Source of the DNA: an uncultured Collinsella sp.
GTDB lineage: Bacteria > Actinomycetota > Coriobacteriia > Coriobacteriales > Coriobacteriaceae
Assembly (NCBI GenBank): GCA_959602875.1
Contig: CAUGVQ010000028.1
Location: 1-20,194 of the forward strand
Direction: 5' to 3'
DNA: 20,194 bases
Position numbers and translations under genes: made by a program. The notes under the pieces are model-generated. The model was not told the origin of the DNA. It made no database searches and worked only from the letters and a program-made list of their open reading frames with translations. Below are positions 1-6,791 of the stretch, piece after piece; the stretch's first letter is position 1; every line of letters begins with the position of its first letter.

Positions 1-774
1 AGGGACTGCCACGAGATCATTCCCGGCAGCAAGGTGGGCTGCATGCTCACCAAGGTGACGTTCTACCCGTATACCTGCAAGCCCGATGACATCCTCGCGG
101 CGCAGCGGCGCATGCGCGAGACGTACTGCTACGGTGACGTGCAGGTCTTTGGCGCCTACCCGCACTACCTGTTGAACGACTATAAGAACCGCGGGATCGA
201 GATTCACCAGGAGCCGGGCGATGAGCAAGTGATGCGCGAGAACCCGGTCGACTTCGTGTCGTTTAGCTACTACATGTCGAGTTGCGCCGCGGGTGATGCC
301 GAGGGCCTCGAAGTGACCGAGGCAAACACCACCACGGGCGTCAAGAACCCGTATCTTCCCTCGTCTGAGTGGGGCTGGCAGATCGACCCGGTGGGGCTGC
401 GCGTGTCTCTCATCGACCTCTACGACCGCTACCGCAAGCCGCTTTTCATCGTGGAGAACGGCATCGGCGTGCGCGAGGAGCCGGATGGCGAGGGCCGCAT
501 CCACGACGACTACCGTATCGACTACCTCTCGGCGCATCTGGCCGAGGCCAAGAAGGCGATTCTGGAAGACGGCGTCGAGCTCATGGGATACACCTCGTGG
601 GCGCCAATCGACTTGGTGTCCAACTCCACCAACCAGATGTCCAAGCGCTACGGCTTAGTCTATGTGGATGCTAACGACCGGTGCCAGGGCACCTACGACC
701 GCCTGCGTAAGGACAGCTTCTGGTGGTATCAGAAGGTCATCGCCACCAACGGGGCGGATCTCTCGGCCGAGTAG
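1..774 (+). CDS. 6-phospho-beta-glucosidase, GH1 family (3' part; 5' end outside window)
   Basis: The reading frame is open from base 1 to the stop at 772-774, so this is the C-terminal 257 residues of a protein that is usually about 470-480 residues long. Family 1 glycosidases of this type hydrolyse phosphorylated beta-glucosides brought in by a PTS, in the cytoplasm. The nucleophile motif VENGIG is present, with the Glu codon at 454-456. The acid/base NEP motif would lie in the missing part. Near the C-terminus, DLVSNSTNQMSKRYG matches the Ser...Lys-x-Tyr loop that binds the substrate 6-phosphate in BglA/AscB/LacG-type enzymes, which favours a phospho-glycosidase over a plain beta-glucosidase. 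Codon use is GC-rich like its neighbours. The GTG and ATG codons at 34 and 43 are internal, not starts. The exact sugar substrate cannot be told. Confidence 0.9.
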   Translation, partial: RDCHEIIPGSKVGCMLTKVTFYPYTCKPDDILAAQRRMRETYCYGDVQVFGAYPHYLLNDYKNRGIEIHQEPGDEQVMRENPVDFVSFSYYMSSCAAGDAEGLEVTEANTTTGVKNPYLPSSEWGWQIDPVGLRVSLIDLYDRYRKPLFIVENGIGVREEPDGEGRIHDDYRIDYLSAHLAEAKKAILEDGVELMGYTSWAPIDLVSNSTNQMSKRYGLVYVDANDRCQGTYDRLRKDSFWWYQKVIATNGADLSAE

Positions 775-820
775 CGCCCACCCGGCGTCGCGGCGGGCGC
801 AGATTGCCGCTCGCGGAATG

Positions 821-846
821 GGCGGCCTTGCCGCCGAGAGGCCGCC
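821..846 (+). terminator. GC-rich inverted repeat after the GH1 gene (possible weak terminator)
   Basis: GGCGGCCT (821-828) pairs perfectly with AGGCCGCC (839-846), and an alternative inner pairing GGCGGC/GCCGCC (821-826/830-835) also exists. No T-run follows, so this is not a canonical intrinsic terminator. It sits between the GH1 stop and the aldolase promoter, where a terminator is expected. Confidence 0.35.
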
Positions 847-852
847 GCGCCG

Positions 853-861
853 TGGTACACT
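853..861 (+). promoter_or_regulatory. Extended -10 promoter of the aldolase gene
   Basis: TG-G-TACACT lies 39 bp upstream of the aldolase ATG. It has the same TGnTACnnT form as the promoters of the tRNA, the AEC permease, the M18 peptidase and the crRNA-like RNA in this window. No convincing -35 is visible, which is common for extended -10 promoters. The start point would be near 868. Confidence 0.55.
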
Positions 862-900
862 AATAGCGTCTTTGGGCAACCCTAGTTTTGGGAGGTTTAT

Positions 901-1767
901 ATGCTCGTCAATGCAGCAGAGATGCTCAAGAAGGCTGAGGCCGGCAAGTACGCGCTCGGCGCCTTCAACACCAACAACCTGGAGTGGACCCTCGCTCTTC
1001 TCCAGGCCGCCGAGGAGGCCAAGAGCCCGCTGATCATCCAGTGCACCGCTGGTGCCGCTAAGTGGATGGGCGGTTTCAAGGTCTGCGCCGATATGGTCAA
1101 GGCCGCCGTCGAGGCTACCGGCGTGACCGTGCCCGTGGCGCTTCACCTCGATCACGGTTCGTATGAGGACTGCTTCAAGGCCATCGAGGCTGGCTTCACC
1201 TCCATCATGTACGACGGCTCCCACGAGGAGACCTTCCAGCTCAACCTCGACCGCACCAAGGAGCTCGTCGAGCTCGCCCACTCCAAGGGCCTCTCCATCG
1301 AGGCTGAGGTCGGTGGCATCGGCGGCACCGAGGACGGCGTGACCTCCAACGGTGAGCTCGCCGATCCGGCCGAGTGCAAGCAGATCGCCGACCTGGGCGT
1401 CGACTTCCTCGCCTGCGGCATCGGCAACATCCACGGCGTGTACCCCGAGGATTGGGCTGGTCTTTCCTTCGAGCGTCTCGGCGAGATCAAGGAGCAGGTC
1501 GGCGACCTGCCGCTCGTTCTCCACGGCGGCTCCGGCATCCCGGTCGACCAGATCCAGAAGGCCATCTCCCTTGGCGTTTCCAAGATCAACGTCAACACCG
1601 ACCTCCAGCTCGTCTTCGCCGCGGCCACCCGCAAGTACGTCGAGGCCGGCAAGGACCTCGAGGGCAAGGGCTTTGACCCGCGCAAGCTCCTCAAGCCCGG
1701 TCGCGACGCCATCGTCGAGAAGACCAAGGACCTCATGGAGGAGTTCGGCTCGACCAACAAGGCGTAA
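901..1767 (+). CDS. fba: Class II fructose-bisphosphate aldolase
   Basis: This 288-residue zinc enzyme cleaves fructose-1,6-bisphosphate to DHAP and glyceraldehyde-3-phosphate in glycolysis, and works in reverse in gluconeogenesis. The motif LHLDHG gives the catalytic Asp84 and zinc ligand His85. Further zinc-ligand histidines are His178 in NIHGVYP and His208 in VLHGGSGIP. The INVNTDLQ segment is the DHAP-phosphate binding loop. The length fits the short (Bacillus FbaA-like) class II branch. The start is the ATG with a strong GGGAGG 5 nt upstream (890-895). Codon use is strongly biased to GAG, AAG, CTC and GTC, as in highly expressed genes. It has its own promoter and a long palindrome follows it. 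A tagatose-bisphosphate aldolase (GatY/KbaY) is a related alternative, but none of the neighbouring genes suggests that pathway. Confidence 0.92.
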   Translation: MLVNAAEMLKKAEAGKYALGAFNTNNLEWTLALLQAAEEAKSPLIIQCTAGAAKWMGGFKVCADMVKAAVEATGVTVPVALHLDHGSYEDCFKAIEAGFTSIMYDGSHEETFQLNLDRTKELVELAHSKGLSIEAEVGGIGGTEDGVTSNGELADPAECKQIADLGVDFLACGIGNIHGVYPEDWAGLSFERLGEIKEQVGDLPLVLHGGSGIPVDQIQKAISLGVSKINVNTDLQLVFAAATRKYVEAGKDLEGKGFDPRKLLKPGRDAIVEKTKDLMEEFGSTNKA

Positions 1768-1774
1768 GGTCTGA

Positions 1775-1881
1775 CTGAAACCCCTGGTGGAATCCCCCGA
1801 GAGTTCCCACGCGAACGTCCTCGGCCTTTGGCCTGCGGAATGTTCGCTTAGGGAATCTCTCGGGGGATTCCTGCGTTTCAG
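1775..1881. repeat. 107-nt imperfect palindrome downstream of fba
   Basis: The arms pair in nested blocks: CTGAAAC (1775-1781) with GTTTCAG (1875-1881), a perfect 15-bp block (1789-1803 with 1857-1871), TTCCC with GGGAA (1804-1808/1851-1855), GCGAAC with GTTCGC (1811-1816/1842-1847), and GGCC-TTT-GGCC at the tip. No T-run follows, so it is unlike an ordinary intrinsic terminator. It may be a REP/MITE-like unit or a 3'-end mRNA stabiliser or terminator of fba. No coding frame fits it. Confidence 0.75.
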
Positions 1882-1965
1882 GAGACCGATTGCGATAGGC
1901 TAGAAAAGAGGCTGTTCGCGAAGCAAGCCCTCCGGGGCCCTTCTGTGTTTCTGGGAGCAAGATTT

Positions 1966-3420
1966 ATGAGTGAGAGGGGAGAGGCTGCTGTGGCTGTTGA
2001 GACGGTTTATCCCGAGGCCGGCGAGCTTGTCTGCGAGGGACCGGTGGGGTGCACCGACGAGGTGTCCAACGACGATTTCCGCTATCTCGATATCGGGCTT
2101 TCGCCCGAGATTGTGCGCCTAAAGGCGGCAGGGCACCTTACCGAGGCCCGCGATGCGTGCACGCGCCTGCTTGAGGCGGGCTGCGAGCGCGAGCTGGCGG
2201 CGTGCCTGCGCGCCGAGCGCCACCGTATGGGCCGCCTTGCCGAGGATTTCTGCGTGCCGCGCGCCGCGGCCATCGCCCAGATCCGCCGCGAGTGGCCCGA
2301 CTTTACCGAGCAGGCCTTTGACGACCTTATCGCCCGCGGCCGCATCGACTGGCGCTACGTGGACGGCGAGCTCTGCGTGCTCGGGAACTTCCTCGATTCG
2401 CTGCGCGTCTACCCGGCTGAGGTGCCCGGTCTGGCACCCGAGACGCCGCTCGACACCGCCACGCGCGACCGCATGCTCGCTGCCATGCGTGCAGAGGGTG
2501 CTGCCGAGTGCGAGATAACGCTTCGCGCCTCGCTCGAGGTGCCCGCGACGCTGCCGGGTGAGACCGTTCGCGCCTGGTTGCCGCTTCCCGCCGCCTGCGC
2601 GCTGCAGGGTGACATCGAGGTTCTCGACGCCACGCCCGGCGTGCGCATCGCGCCCGCGACCGCGCCGGCACGCACGGCCTTCTGGGAGTCCGATACCCTC
2701 CGCTCGTTTACGGTAACCTACCGCTACCGTGCCCGTGCGCCGTACGTGGATGCGTGGGCGGGCGACGCGCAGCAGACGGAGCGCATCGGCAGCGATCCCG
2801 CGCCTGTGCCCGAGGACCTCGCCGAGCTCCGCCCGCACATCGCGTTCACGCCCTACCTGCGGGCGCTCGCCGCGTCGCTCGTGGAGGGCATCGACCGCCC
2901 GCTTGACCGGGCACGCGCCATCTACGACTATGTGACCCGTCACATCGACTATCGCTACCAGCCCGCTTACGCGCAGCTCGACGCCATTGCCGATTCCTGC
3001 GTCAAATCGCAGCGGGCCGACTGCGGCATCTTTGCCCTCACCTTTATCACGCTCTGCCGGATTGCCGGCGTGCCCGCGCGCTGGGAGAGCGGCCTCTACG
3101 TTGCTTGCGACCACGTGGGCCCGCACGACTGGGCGCGCTTCTACACGCCCGAGACGGGCTGGCTCTGGGCGGACGGCTCCTTGGGCCCCGCGGCGCGCCG
3201 CGCGGGCGACGAGGAGCGCCGGCGCCATCATTTTGGCAACCTTGACCCGTGGCGCATGATCGCCAACCGCGCCTTCCAGGCGGAGTTCGACCCACCGGCG
3301 GACGGTGTGCGCTGGGACCCCTATGACAACCAGATGGGAGAGGCGAGCGTGGACGGTCGCGGCCTCGACGTGCGCGAGATGCACCGCGCCGTGGAGCTCG
3401 TCGAGATGCGCGAGGTTTAA
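1966..3420 (+). CDS. Transglutaminase-like (Cys-His-Asp) domain protein
   Basis: This is a 484-residue protein. The N-terminal 130 or so residues are mostly helical and charged, without a signal peptide or membrane segment. The C-terminal half is a transglutaminase-like fold: SCVKSQRADCGIF carries the putative nucleophile Cys353, HDWARFY carries His387, and WLWADGSLG carries Asp403, in the usual order and spacing of the triad. Such bacterial proteins are often cysteine proteases or amidases rather than true transglutaminases, and the substrate is unknown. The start chosen is the ATG with GGGAG 9 nt upstream (1952-1956). An in-frame GTG at 1945 is possible but has no ribosome binding site. The gene stands alone between the palindrome after fba and tRNA-Leu. 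Confidence 0.8.
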   Translation: MSERGEAAVAVETVYPEAGELVCEGPVGCTDEVSNDDFRYLDIGLSPEIVRLKAAGHLTEARDACTRLLEAGCERELAACLRAERHRMGRLAEDFCVPRAAAIAQIRREWPDFTEQAFDDLIARGRIDWRYVDGELCVLGNFLDSLRVYPAEVPGLAPETPLDTATRDRMLAAMRAEGAAECEITLRASLEVPATLPGETVRAWLPLPAACALQGDIEVLDATPGVRIAPATAPARTAFWESDTLRSFTVTYRYRARAPYVDAWAGDAQQTERIGSDPAPVPEDLAELRPHIAFTPYLRALAASLVEGIDRPLDRARAIYDYVTRHIDYRYQPAYAQLDAIADSCVKSQRADCGIFALTFITLCRIAGVPARWESGLYVACDHVGPHDWARFYTPETGWLWADGSLGPAARRAGDEERRRHHFGNLDPWRMIANRAFQAEFDPPADGVRWDPYDNQMGEASVDGRGLDVREMHRAVELVEMREV

Positions 3421-3441
3421 AGCGGCGGCGCCGGCGTATTG

Positions 3442-3450
3442 TGGTACGAT
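3442..3450 (+). promoter_or_regulatory. Extended -10 promoter of tRNA-Leu
   Basis: TG-G-TACGAT is followed by AG and ends 13 nt before the mature tRNA 5' end. It is the clearest example of the TGnTACGATAG motif shared by several units in this window. The -35 region is GC-rich and not recognisable. Confidence 0.65.
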
Positions 3451-3463
3451 AGTCCGGCGAAAA

Positions 3464-3550
3464 GCCTGAGTGGCGGAATTGGCAGACGCAGTGGACTCAA
3501 AATCCACCGATGGCGACATCGTGAGAGTTCGAGTCTCTCCTCAGGCACCA
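3464..3550 (+). tRNA. tRNA-Leu (anticodon CAA)
   Basis: The acceptor stem GCCTGAG (3464-3470) pairs with CTCAGGC (3540-3546), followed by discriminator A and an encoded CCA (3548-3550). The anticodon stem GTGGA/TCCAC encloses the loop CTCAAAA, giving anticodon CAA, which reads UUG. A long variable arm (GATG-GCGA-CATC) is typical of class II tRNAs such as Leu. The T arm is GAGAG-TTCGAGT-CTCTC. It is transcribed alone, with a promoter upstream and a terminator directly after. Confidence 0.97.
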
Positions 3551-3559
3551 CGCAAACCC

Positions 3560-3582
3560 AAGGGTCCTCCGGGGCCCTTTTG
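3560..3582 (+). terminator. Intrinsic terminator of tRNA-Leu
   Basis: AAGGGTCC (3560-3567) pairs with GGGCCCTT (3572-3579), with one G-T wobble and a TCCG loop. A short T-rich tail follows (TT, then GCGTTT). It lies 10 nt after the CCA end. Confidence 0.8.
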
Positions 3583-3655
3583 CGTTTGCGTTCTGTCTAT
3601 CCAATAATGGTTATAAAAATAGTATCAATTTCTCGCTCAGACGCAGCTGACGATG

Positions 3656-3664
3656 TGTTAAGCT
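3656..3664 (+). promoter_or_regulatory. Putative extended -10 promoter of the rubrerythrin gene
   Basis: TG-T-TAAGCT lies 74 nt upstream of the ATG, inside an unusually AT-rich stretch (about 3598-3665). The 5' leader of roughly 68 nt has no clear riboswitch-like fold. No obvious PerR or Fur box could be seen by eye. Confidence 0.4.
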
Positions 3665-3738
3665 AGCGACACGCCTCGAGAGGACCCATCCGGGCGAGGC
3701 TAAAACCGTCTGGTACCTGCAACGAAAAGGAGAACACC

Positions 3739-4296
3739 ATGAAGTTCGTTTGCCCTGTCTGCGGTTATGTTGAGGAGTTCGACGGCGAGGAGCTTCCCGC
3801 CGATTTCAAGTGCCCCCAGTGCGGCGTCTCCGGCGACCGTTTCACCAAGATGGGTGGCGAGATGACCTGGGCTGCCGAGCACGTCGTGGGCGTCGGCTCG
3901 CTCCCCGAGGTCCCCGAGGACATCGTGGCTGACCTGCGCGCCAACTTCGAGGGCGAGTGCTCCGAGGTCGGCATGTACCTCGCTATGGCCCGCGTGGCCC
4001 ATCGCGAGGGCTACCCCGAGATCGGCCTCTACTGGGAGAAGGCCGCTTATGAGGAGGCCGAGCACGCCGCTAAGTTCGCCGAGCTCCTCGGCGAGGTCGT
4101 GACCGACTCCACCAAGAAGAACCTCGAGATGCGCGTCGAGGCCGAGAACGGCGCCACCGCTGGCAAGTTCGACCTCGCCAAGCGCGCTAAGGCCGCCAAC
4201 CTCGATGCCATCCACGACACCGTGCACGAGATGGCTCGTGACGAGGCCCGCCACGGCAAGGCCTTCGCCGGTCTGCTCCAGCGCTACTTCGGCTAA
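3739..4296 (+). CDS. Reverse rubrerythrin (N-terminal rubredoxin domain + ferritin-like domain)
   Basis: This 185-residue cytoplasmic non-haem iron protein reduces hydrogen peroxide, and possibly oxygen, in anaerobes. The rubredoxin-like Fe(Cys)4 domain is at the N-terminus (CPVCGY, Cys5 and Cys8; CPQCG, Cys25 and Cys28). The four-helix ferritin-like domain follows from about residue 60, with iron-ligand motifs such as EGECSEVG, YEEAEHAAKF and ARDEARHGKAF. This order is the reverse of classical rubrerythrin and matches the clostridial revRbr type. The ATG has AAAAGGAG 6 nt upstream. Highly biased codons suggest strong expression. It is monocistronic, with a strong terminator after it. It may act with electron carriers encoded elsewhere, as none is adjacent. 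Confidence 0.93.
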   Translation: MKFVCPVCGYVEEFDGEELPADFKCPQCGVSGDRFTKMGGEMTWAAEHVVGVGSLPEVPEDIVADLRANFEGECSEVGMYLAMARVAHREGYPEIGLYWEKAAYEEAEHAAKFAELLGEVVTDSTKKNLEMRVEAENGATAGKFDLAKRAKAANLDAIHDTVHEMARDEARHGKAFAGLLQRYFG

Positions 4297-4335
4297 GAGC
4301 CGCTCACGCGCTTAGCAACATATCCGCGCAACGCA

Positions 4336-4374
4336 AAGGGTGCGCTCCGGAGTCGGTCCGGGGCGCACCCTTCT
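4336..4374. terminator. Strong bidirectional terminator between rubrerythrin and CDF genes
   Basis: AAGGGTGCGC (4336-4345) pairs perfectly with GCGCACCCTT (4363-4372). The helix continues, across one T-G wobble, through CCGGA/TCCGG, with loop GTCGG. CTTC follows on the + strand and T-rich sequence (TTTGCGTTGC) on the - strand, so it can serve both convergent genes. Confidence 0.85.
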
Positions 4375-4444
4375 TCATATCTCGTCGCTTTGTCGTGCCC
4401 GTTACCGCGTTCTTGCCGCCGACGGGGGCTCTTAGCGCGGGCCG

Positions 4445-5623
4445 CTACTGCTCCGAGCTCACGTAGCTCTCGTCGACGGTGATGACGCAGCGGCAGCTCG
4501 GGTAGTGGTCGCGCACGATGCTGTCGATGCGGCGCTTGAGCTGGCTCTCGGTGAGGGCAAGGTCGTGCGGCCGCGCGCAATCGAAGATCACGTTGGTGTG
4601 CGTGGGGCCGGGGACGGTTCTGAGGTCGTGGATCGAGAGGCGCGGGTCGATGATCTTCACGGCCTGGTTGATCCAGTTGCGCATGTCGTTCACCTCAGGG
4701 TCGTCGGTGACGATGGGGTCGTAGTGCAAAGTCACGATCATGCGGTCCTCGGTCTTAAAGTCCTGCTCGATGTTATCGATAAGGTCGTGGCTCTCCATGG
4801 GGTCCGCCTCGGCGGCCATCTCCACGTGCGCGCTCGCAAACTGCCGACCCGGGCCGTAGTCGTGCACCATGAGGTCGTGGGTGCCGAGCACCCCGGGGTA
4901 GCTCATGATCTTCTTGCGGATGTGCTCGACGAGCTCGGCGGAGGGCGCCTGCCCAAGGAGCGGGTTCACCGTCTCGCGCACAAGGCCGATACCGCTCCAC
5001 AGGATGAAGAGGCCCACCGCGGTACCCACCCAGCCGTCGAGGTCGAGCCCGGTCAGGTGCGCGATGATGGCGGAGGCGAGCACCGCGCCCGTCGAGATGA
5101 CGTCGTTGCGCGAGTCCACGGCGGTCGCTTCGAGCGTCTCGGAGTCAATGCGGCGTCCAATGCGCGCGTTAAAGACGGCCATCCAGAGCTTCACGACAAT
5201 CGAGAGGACGAGCACGACCACGAGCGCGGCCGAGAACTCGACCGGGGTGGGCGAGAGGATCTTCTCGATTGAGGACTTGATGAGCTCAAAGCCAATGGCG
5301 AGTACGAGCGCCGCCACGATGAGGCCCGAGAGGTACTCGTAGCGGCCGTGTCCGTAGGGGTGCTCGGGGTCGGCGGGGCGGCTCGCCAGTTTGAAGCCGA
5401 GCAGGCTGATGATGTTGGACGAGGCGTCGGAGAGGTTGTTCACCGCGTCGGCGACGATGGAGACCGAACCCGAGATGAGGCCCACCGCGCCCTTGGCGAG
5501 GCAAAGGGCGACGTTGCAGATGATGCCCACGGTGCCCGCAAACTGACCAAAGCGGGTGCGGACGGCGGGGTCCTGGGTGTTCTCGGCGCCGGGCACAAAG
5601 CGGCCGATGAGCCAATCGATCAT
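4445..5623 (-). CDS. Cation diffusion facilitator (CDF) family metal exporter
   Basis: This is a 392-residue inner-membrane protein. It has an N-terminal region with about six transmembrane helices (roughly residues 25-210) and a C-terminal cytoplasmic dimerisation domain of the ZT-dimer type (from about 235, HDLMVHDYGPG). CDF proteins export divalent metal by proton antiport. The helix 2 motif is N62-NLS-D66 and the helix 5 motif is D170-SRN-D174. This N/D/D/D quartet resembles manganese exporters (MntE type) more than zinc exporters, which carry His, so Mn2+ (or Fe2+) is an inferred substrate. The start is the ATG preceded by GAAGGAGAGACC; the frame stays open upstream but that extension has no membrane or family character. 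It is divergent from the AEC permease gene and convergent with rubrerythrin. Confidence 0.88.
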   Translation of the reverse strand: MIDWLIGRFVPGAENTQDPAVRTRFGQFAGTVGIICNVALCLAKGAVGLISGSVSIVADAVNNLSDASSNIISLLGFKLASRPADPEHPYGHGRYEYLSGLIVAALVLAIGFELIKSSIEKILSPTPVEFSAALVVVLVLSIVVKLWMAVFNARIGRRIDSETLEATAVDSRNDVISTGAVLASAIIAHLTGLDLDGWVGTAVGLFILWSGIGLVRETVNPLLGQAPSAELVEHIRKKIMSYPGVLGTHDLMVHDYGPGRQFASAHVEMAAEADPMESHDLIDNIEQDFKTEDRMIVTLHYDPIVTDDPEVNDMRNWINQAVKIIDPRLSIHDLRTVPGPTHTNVIFDCARPHDLALTESQLKRRIDSIVRDHYPSCRCVITVDESYVSSEQ

Positions 5624-5686
5624 GGTCTCTCCTTCAATATGAGACGCCGCGCGGGCGCTGAGCAGCCGCGCGGCGAGGGTGTGCCA

Positions 5687-5699
5687 TGCTACGATAGTA
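5687..5699. promoter_or_regulatory. Overlapping divergent -10 elements for the permease (+) and the CDF exporter (-)
   Basis: On the + strand TG-C-TACGAT (5687-5695) is an extended -10 for the permease gene. On the - strand TACTAT (5699 to 5694) overlaps it by two bases and points towards the CDF gene. The shared block TACGATAGTA would make the two promoters mutually exclusive. The - strand element is the weaker call. Confidence 0.45.
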
Positions 5700-5810
5700 C
5701 AAGCCGCGCCATCGCGCCATACAGGAGCGCTGCCGGCTTGTTTTGTTACTTGCGCGCCGCGTCTTTTCGCGGACGCGTCTTTCCATTTGCCGAGGGGAGG
5801 GAGGCAGCCT

Positions 5811-6752
5811 ATGGACTTTGCGTTCGTCGCATCGCAGATGCTCGCGGTGTCGCTTCCCATCCTGCTCGGCTGGGCGCTCAACAAGCTCGGCATCCTCACC
5901 AAAGAGCTCGATAGCAGCCTCTCGGCGCTCACCCTAAACGTGGCGCTGCCCTGCTCCATTCTCGCGTCCATCGACGGTGCCGAGAACCTGCCCGACCCCG
6001 ATACGCTCGTGCTGCTTATGCTCGCCTGCGCGCTCACCTATGCGGTGTCGATCGCGGTGGCGCTCGTTATGGCATTTCTGCTCGGCGGTACCGAGGACGC
6101 CCGCGCCTCGTACCGCTTTGCCATCGCCTTTGGCAACTGCGGCTTCATTGGCCTGCCGGTGCTCTCGGCAATCCTGGGCGAGCAGGCGCTCCTGTACGCT
6201 GCCATCGCCCTCATTCCCGCCAACGTGATCCTCTTTGCCGTGGGACCGCTCTTCTTTGCCGAGCCCGATGCCGCCTCCACCCCGCGCGATCGCCTGCGCA
6301 CCACGCTCGCCTCGCTCAAGAGCCCCACGCTCGCCGCGAGCGTGGCGGTACTTCTGCTCGCGCTCGCCGGTGTGAACCACCTGGGTGTGCTCGGGAGTGC
6401 CCTGGGGATCGTGGGTCAGATGGCGACCCCGCTAGCGCTCCTCATCACCGGCTCGTCCATGGCGCTTTATCGCCCGCTCGAGATGCTTAAAGAGCCGCGT
6501 TCCTATATCGCCGCGGCGGGGCGCCTTATCGTGGTGCCCGTTGCTTGCATGATCGCGGTGAGCCTCTTTCCGCTCACGGACTTTGTGCGCGCGGTGGTCG
6601 TGCTCGACGGCGCCATGCCCGTCGCCACCGTGGGCGCGCTCTACTGCCTGCGCGCCGGGCGCGACATCAAGCCCATGATGCAGGTGACCTTCCTTACGGT
6701 GGTGTTCTCGGTGGTGACGATCCCGCTCGTGTCAGTGCTGCTCGGGGTGTAG
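5811..6752 (+). CDS. AEC family transporter (auxin efflux carrier-like permease)
   Basis: This is a 313-residue, very hydrophobic membrane protein with about ten predicted transmembrane segments in two halves separated by a short hydrophilic loop (around residues 145-165). The start MDFAFVASQMLAVSLPILLG leads directly into helix 1. Motifs typical of the family are visible: LNVALPCSILAS in helix 2 and FGNCGFIGLPVLSAI near the first crossover. Bacterial members move small organic acids such as malate; the substrate here is unknown. The ATG is preceded by GAGGGAGG 6 nt upstream. An upstream ATG in frame (5679) is less likely because it lies before the predicted transcription start. The gene faces yaaA convergently with 39 bp between stops. 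Confidence 0.87.
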   Translation: MDFAFVASQMLAVSLPILLGWALNKLGILTKELDSSLSALTLNVALPCSILASIDGAENLPDPDTLVLLMLACALTYAVSIAVALVMAFLLGGTEDARASYRFAIAFGNCGFIGLPVLSAILGEQALLYAAIALIPANVILFAVGPLFFAEPDAASTPRDRLRTTLASLKSPTLAASVAVLLLALAGVNHLGVLGSALGIVGQMATPLALLITGSSMALYRPLEMLKEPRSYIAAAGRLIVVPVACMIAVSLFPLTDFVRAVVVLDGAMPVATVGALYCLRAGRDIKPMMQVTFLTVVFSVVTIPLVSVLLGV

Positions 6753-6791
6753 CGGGCGCCGGATGCGCCTCCTCGCCTCGCTGTGCGCGAC

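Noticed and set aside
655..1524. 289-residue minus-strand frame over the aldolase
   Set aside because: Antisense to fba, which has codon bias and all metal ligands; the minus frame resembles no family.
1884..1965. Sequence similar to the tRNA-Leu terminator (CTCCGGGGCCCTT) before the transglutaminase-like gene, considered as a hidden RNA gene or terminator
   Set aside because: Only a 4-bp stem can form and no tRNA arms or other structure are found upstream of it.
2119..3519. 466-residue open frame on the minus strand opposite the transglutaminase-like gene
   Set aside because: It is antisense to a gene with an intact catalytic triad and a good ribosome binding site; long antisense frames are expected in GC-rich DNA.
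4505..5272. 255-residue + strand frame over the CDF gene
   Set aside because: Antisense to a well-supported membrane transporter; composition is that of a shadow frame.
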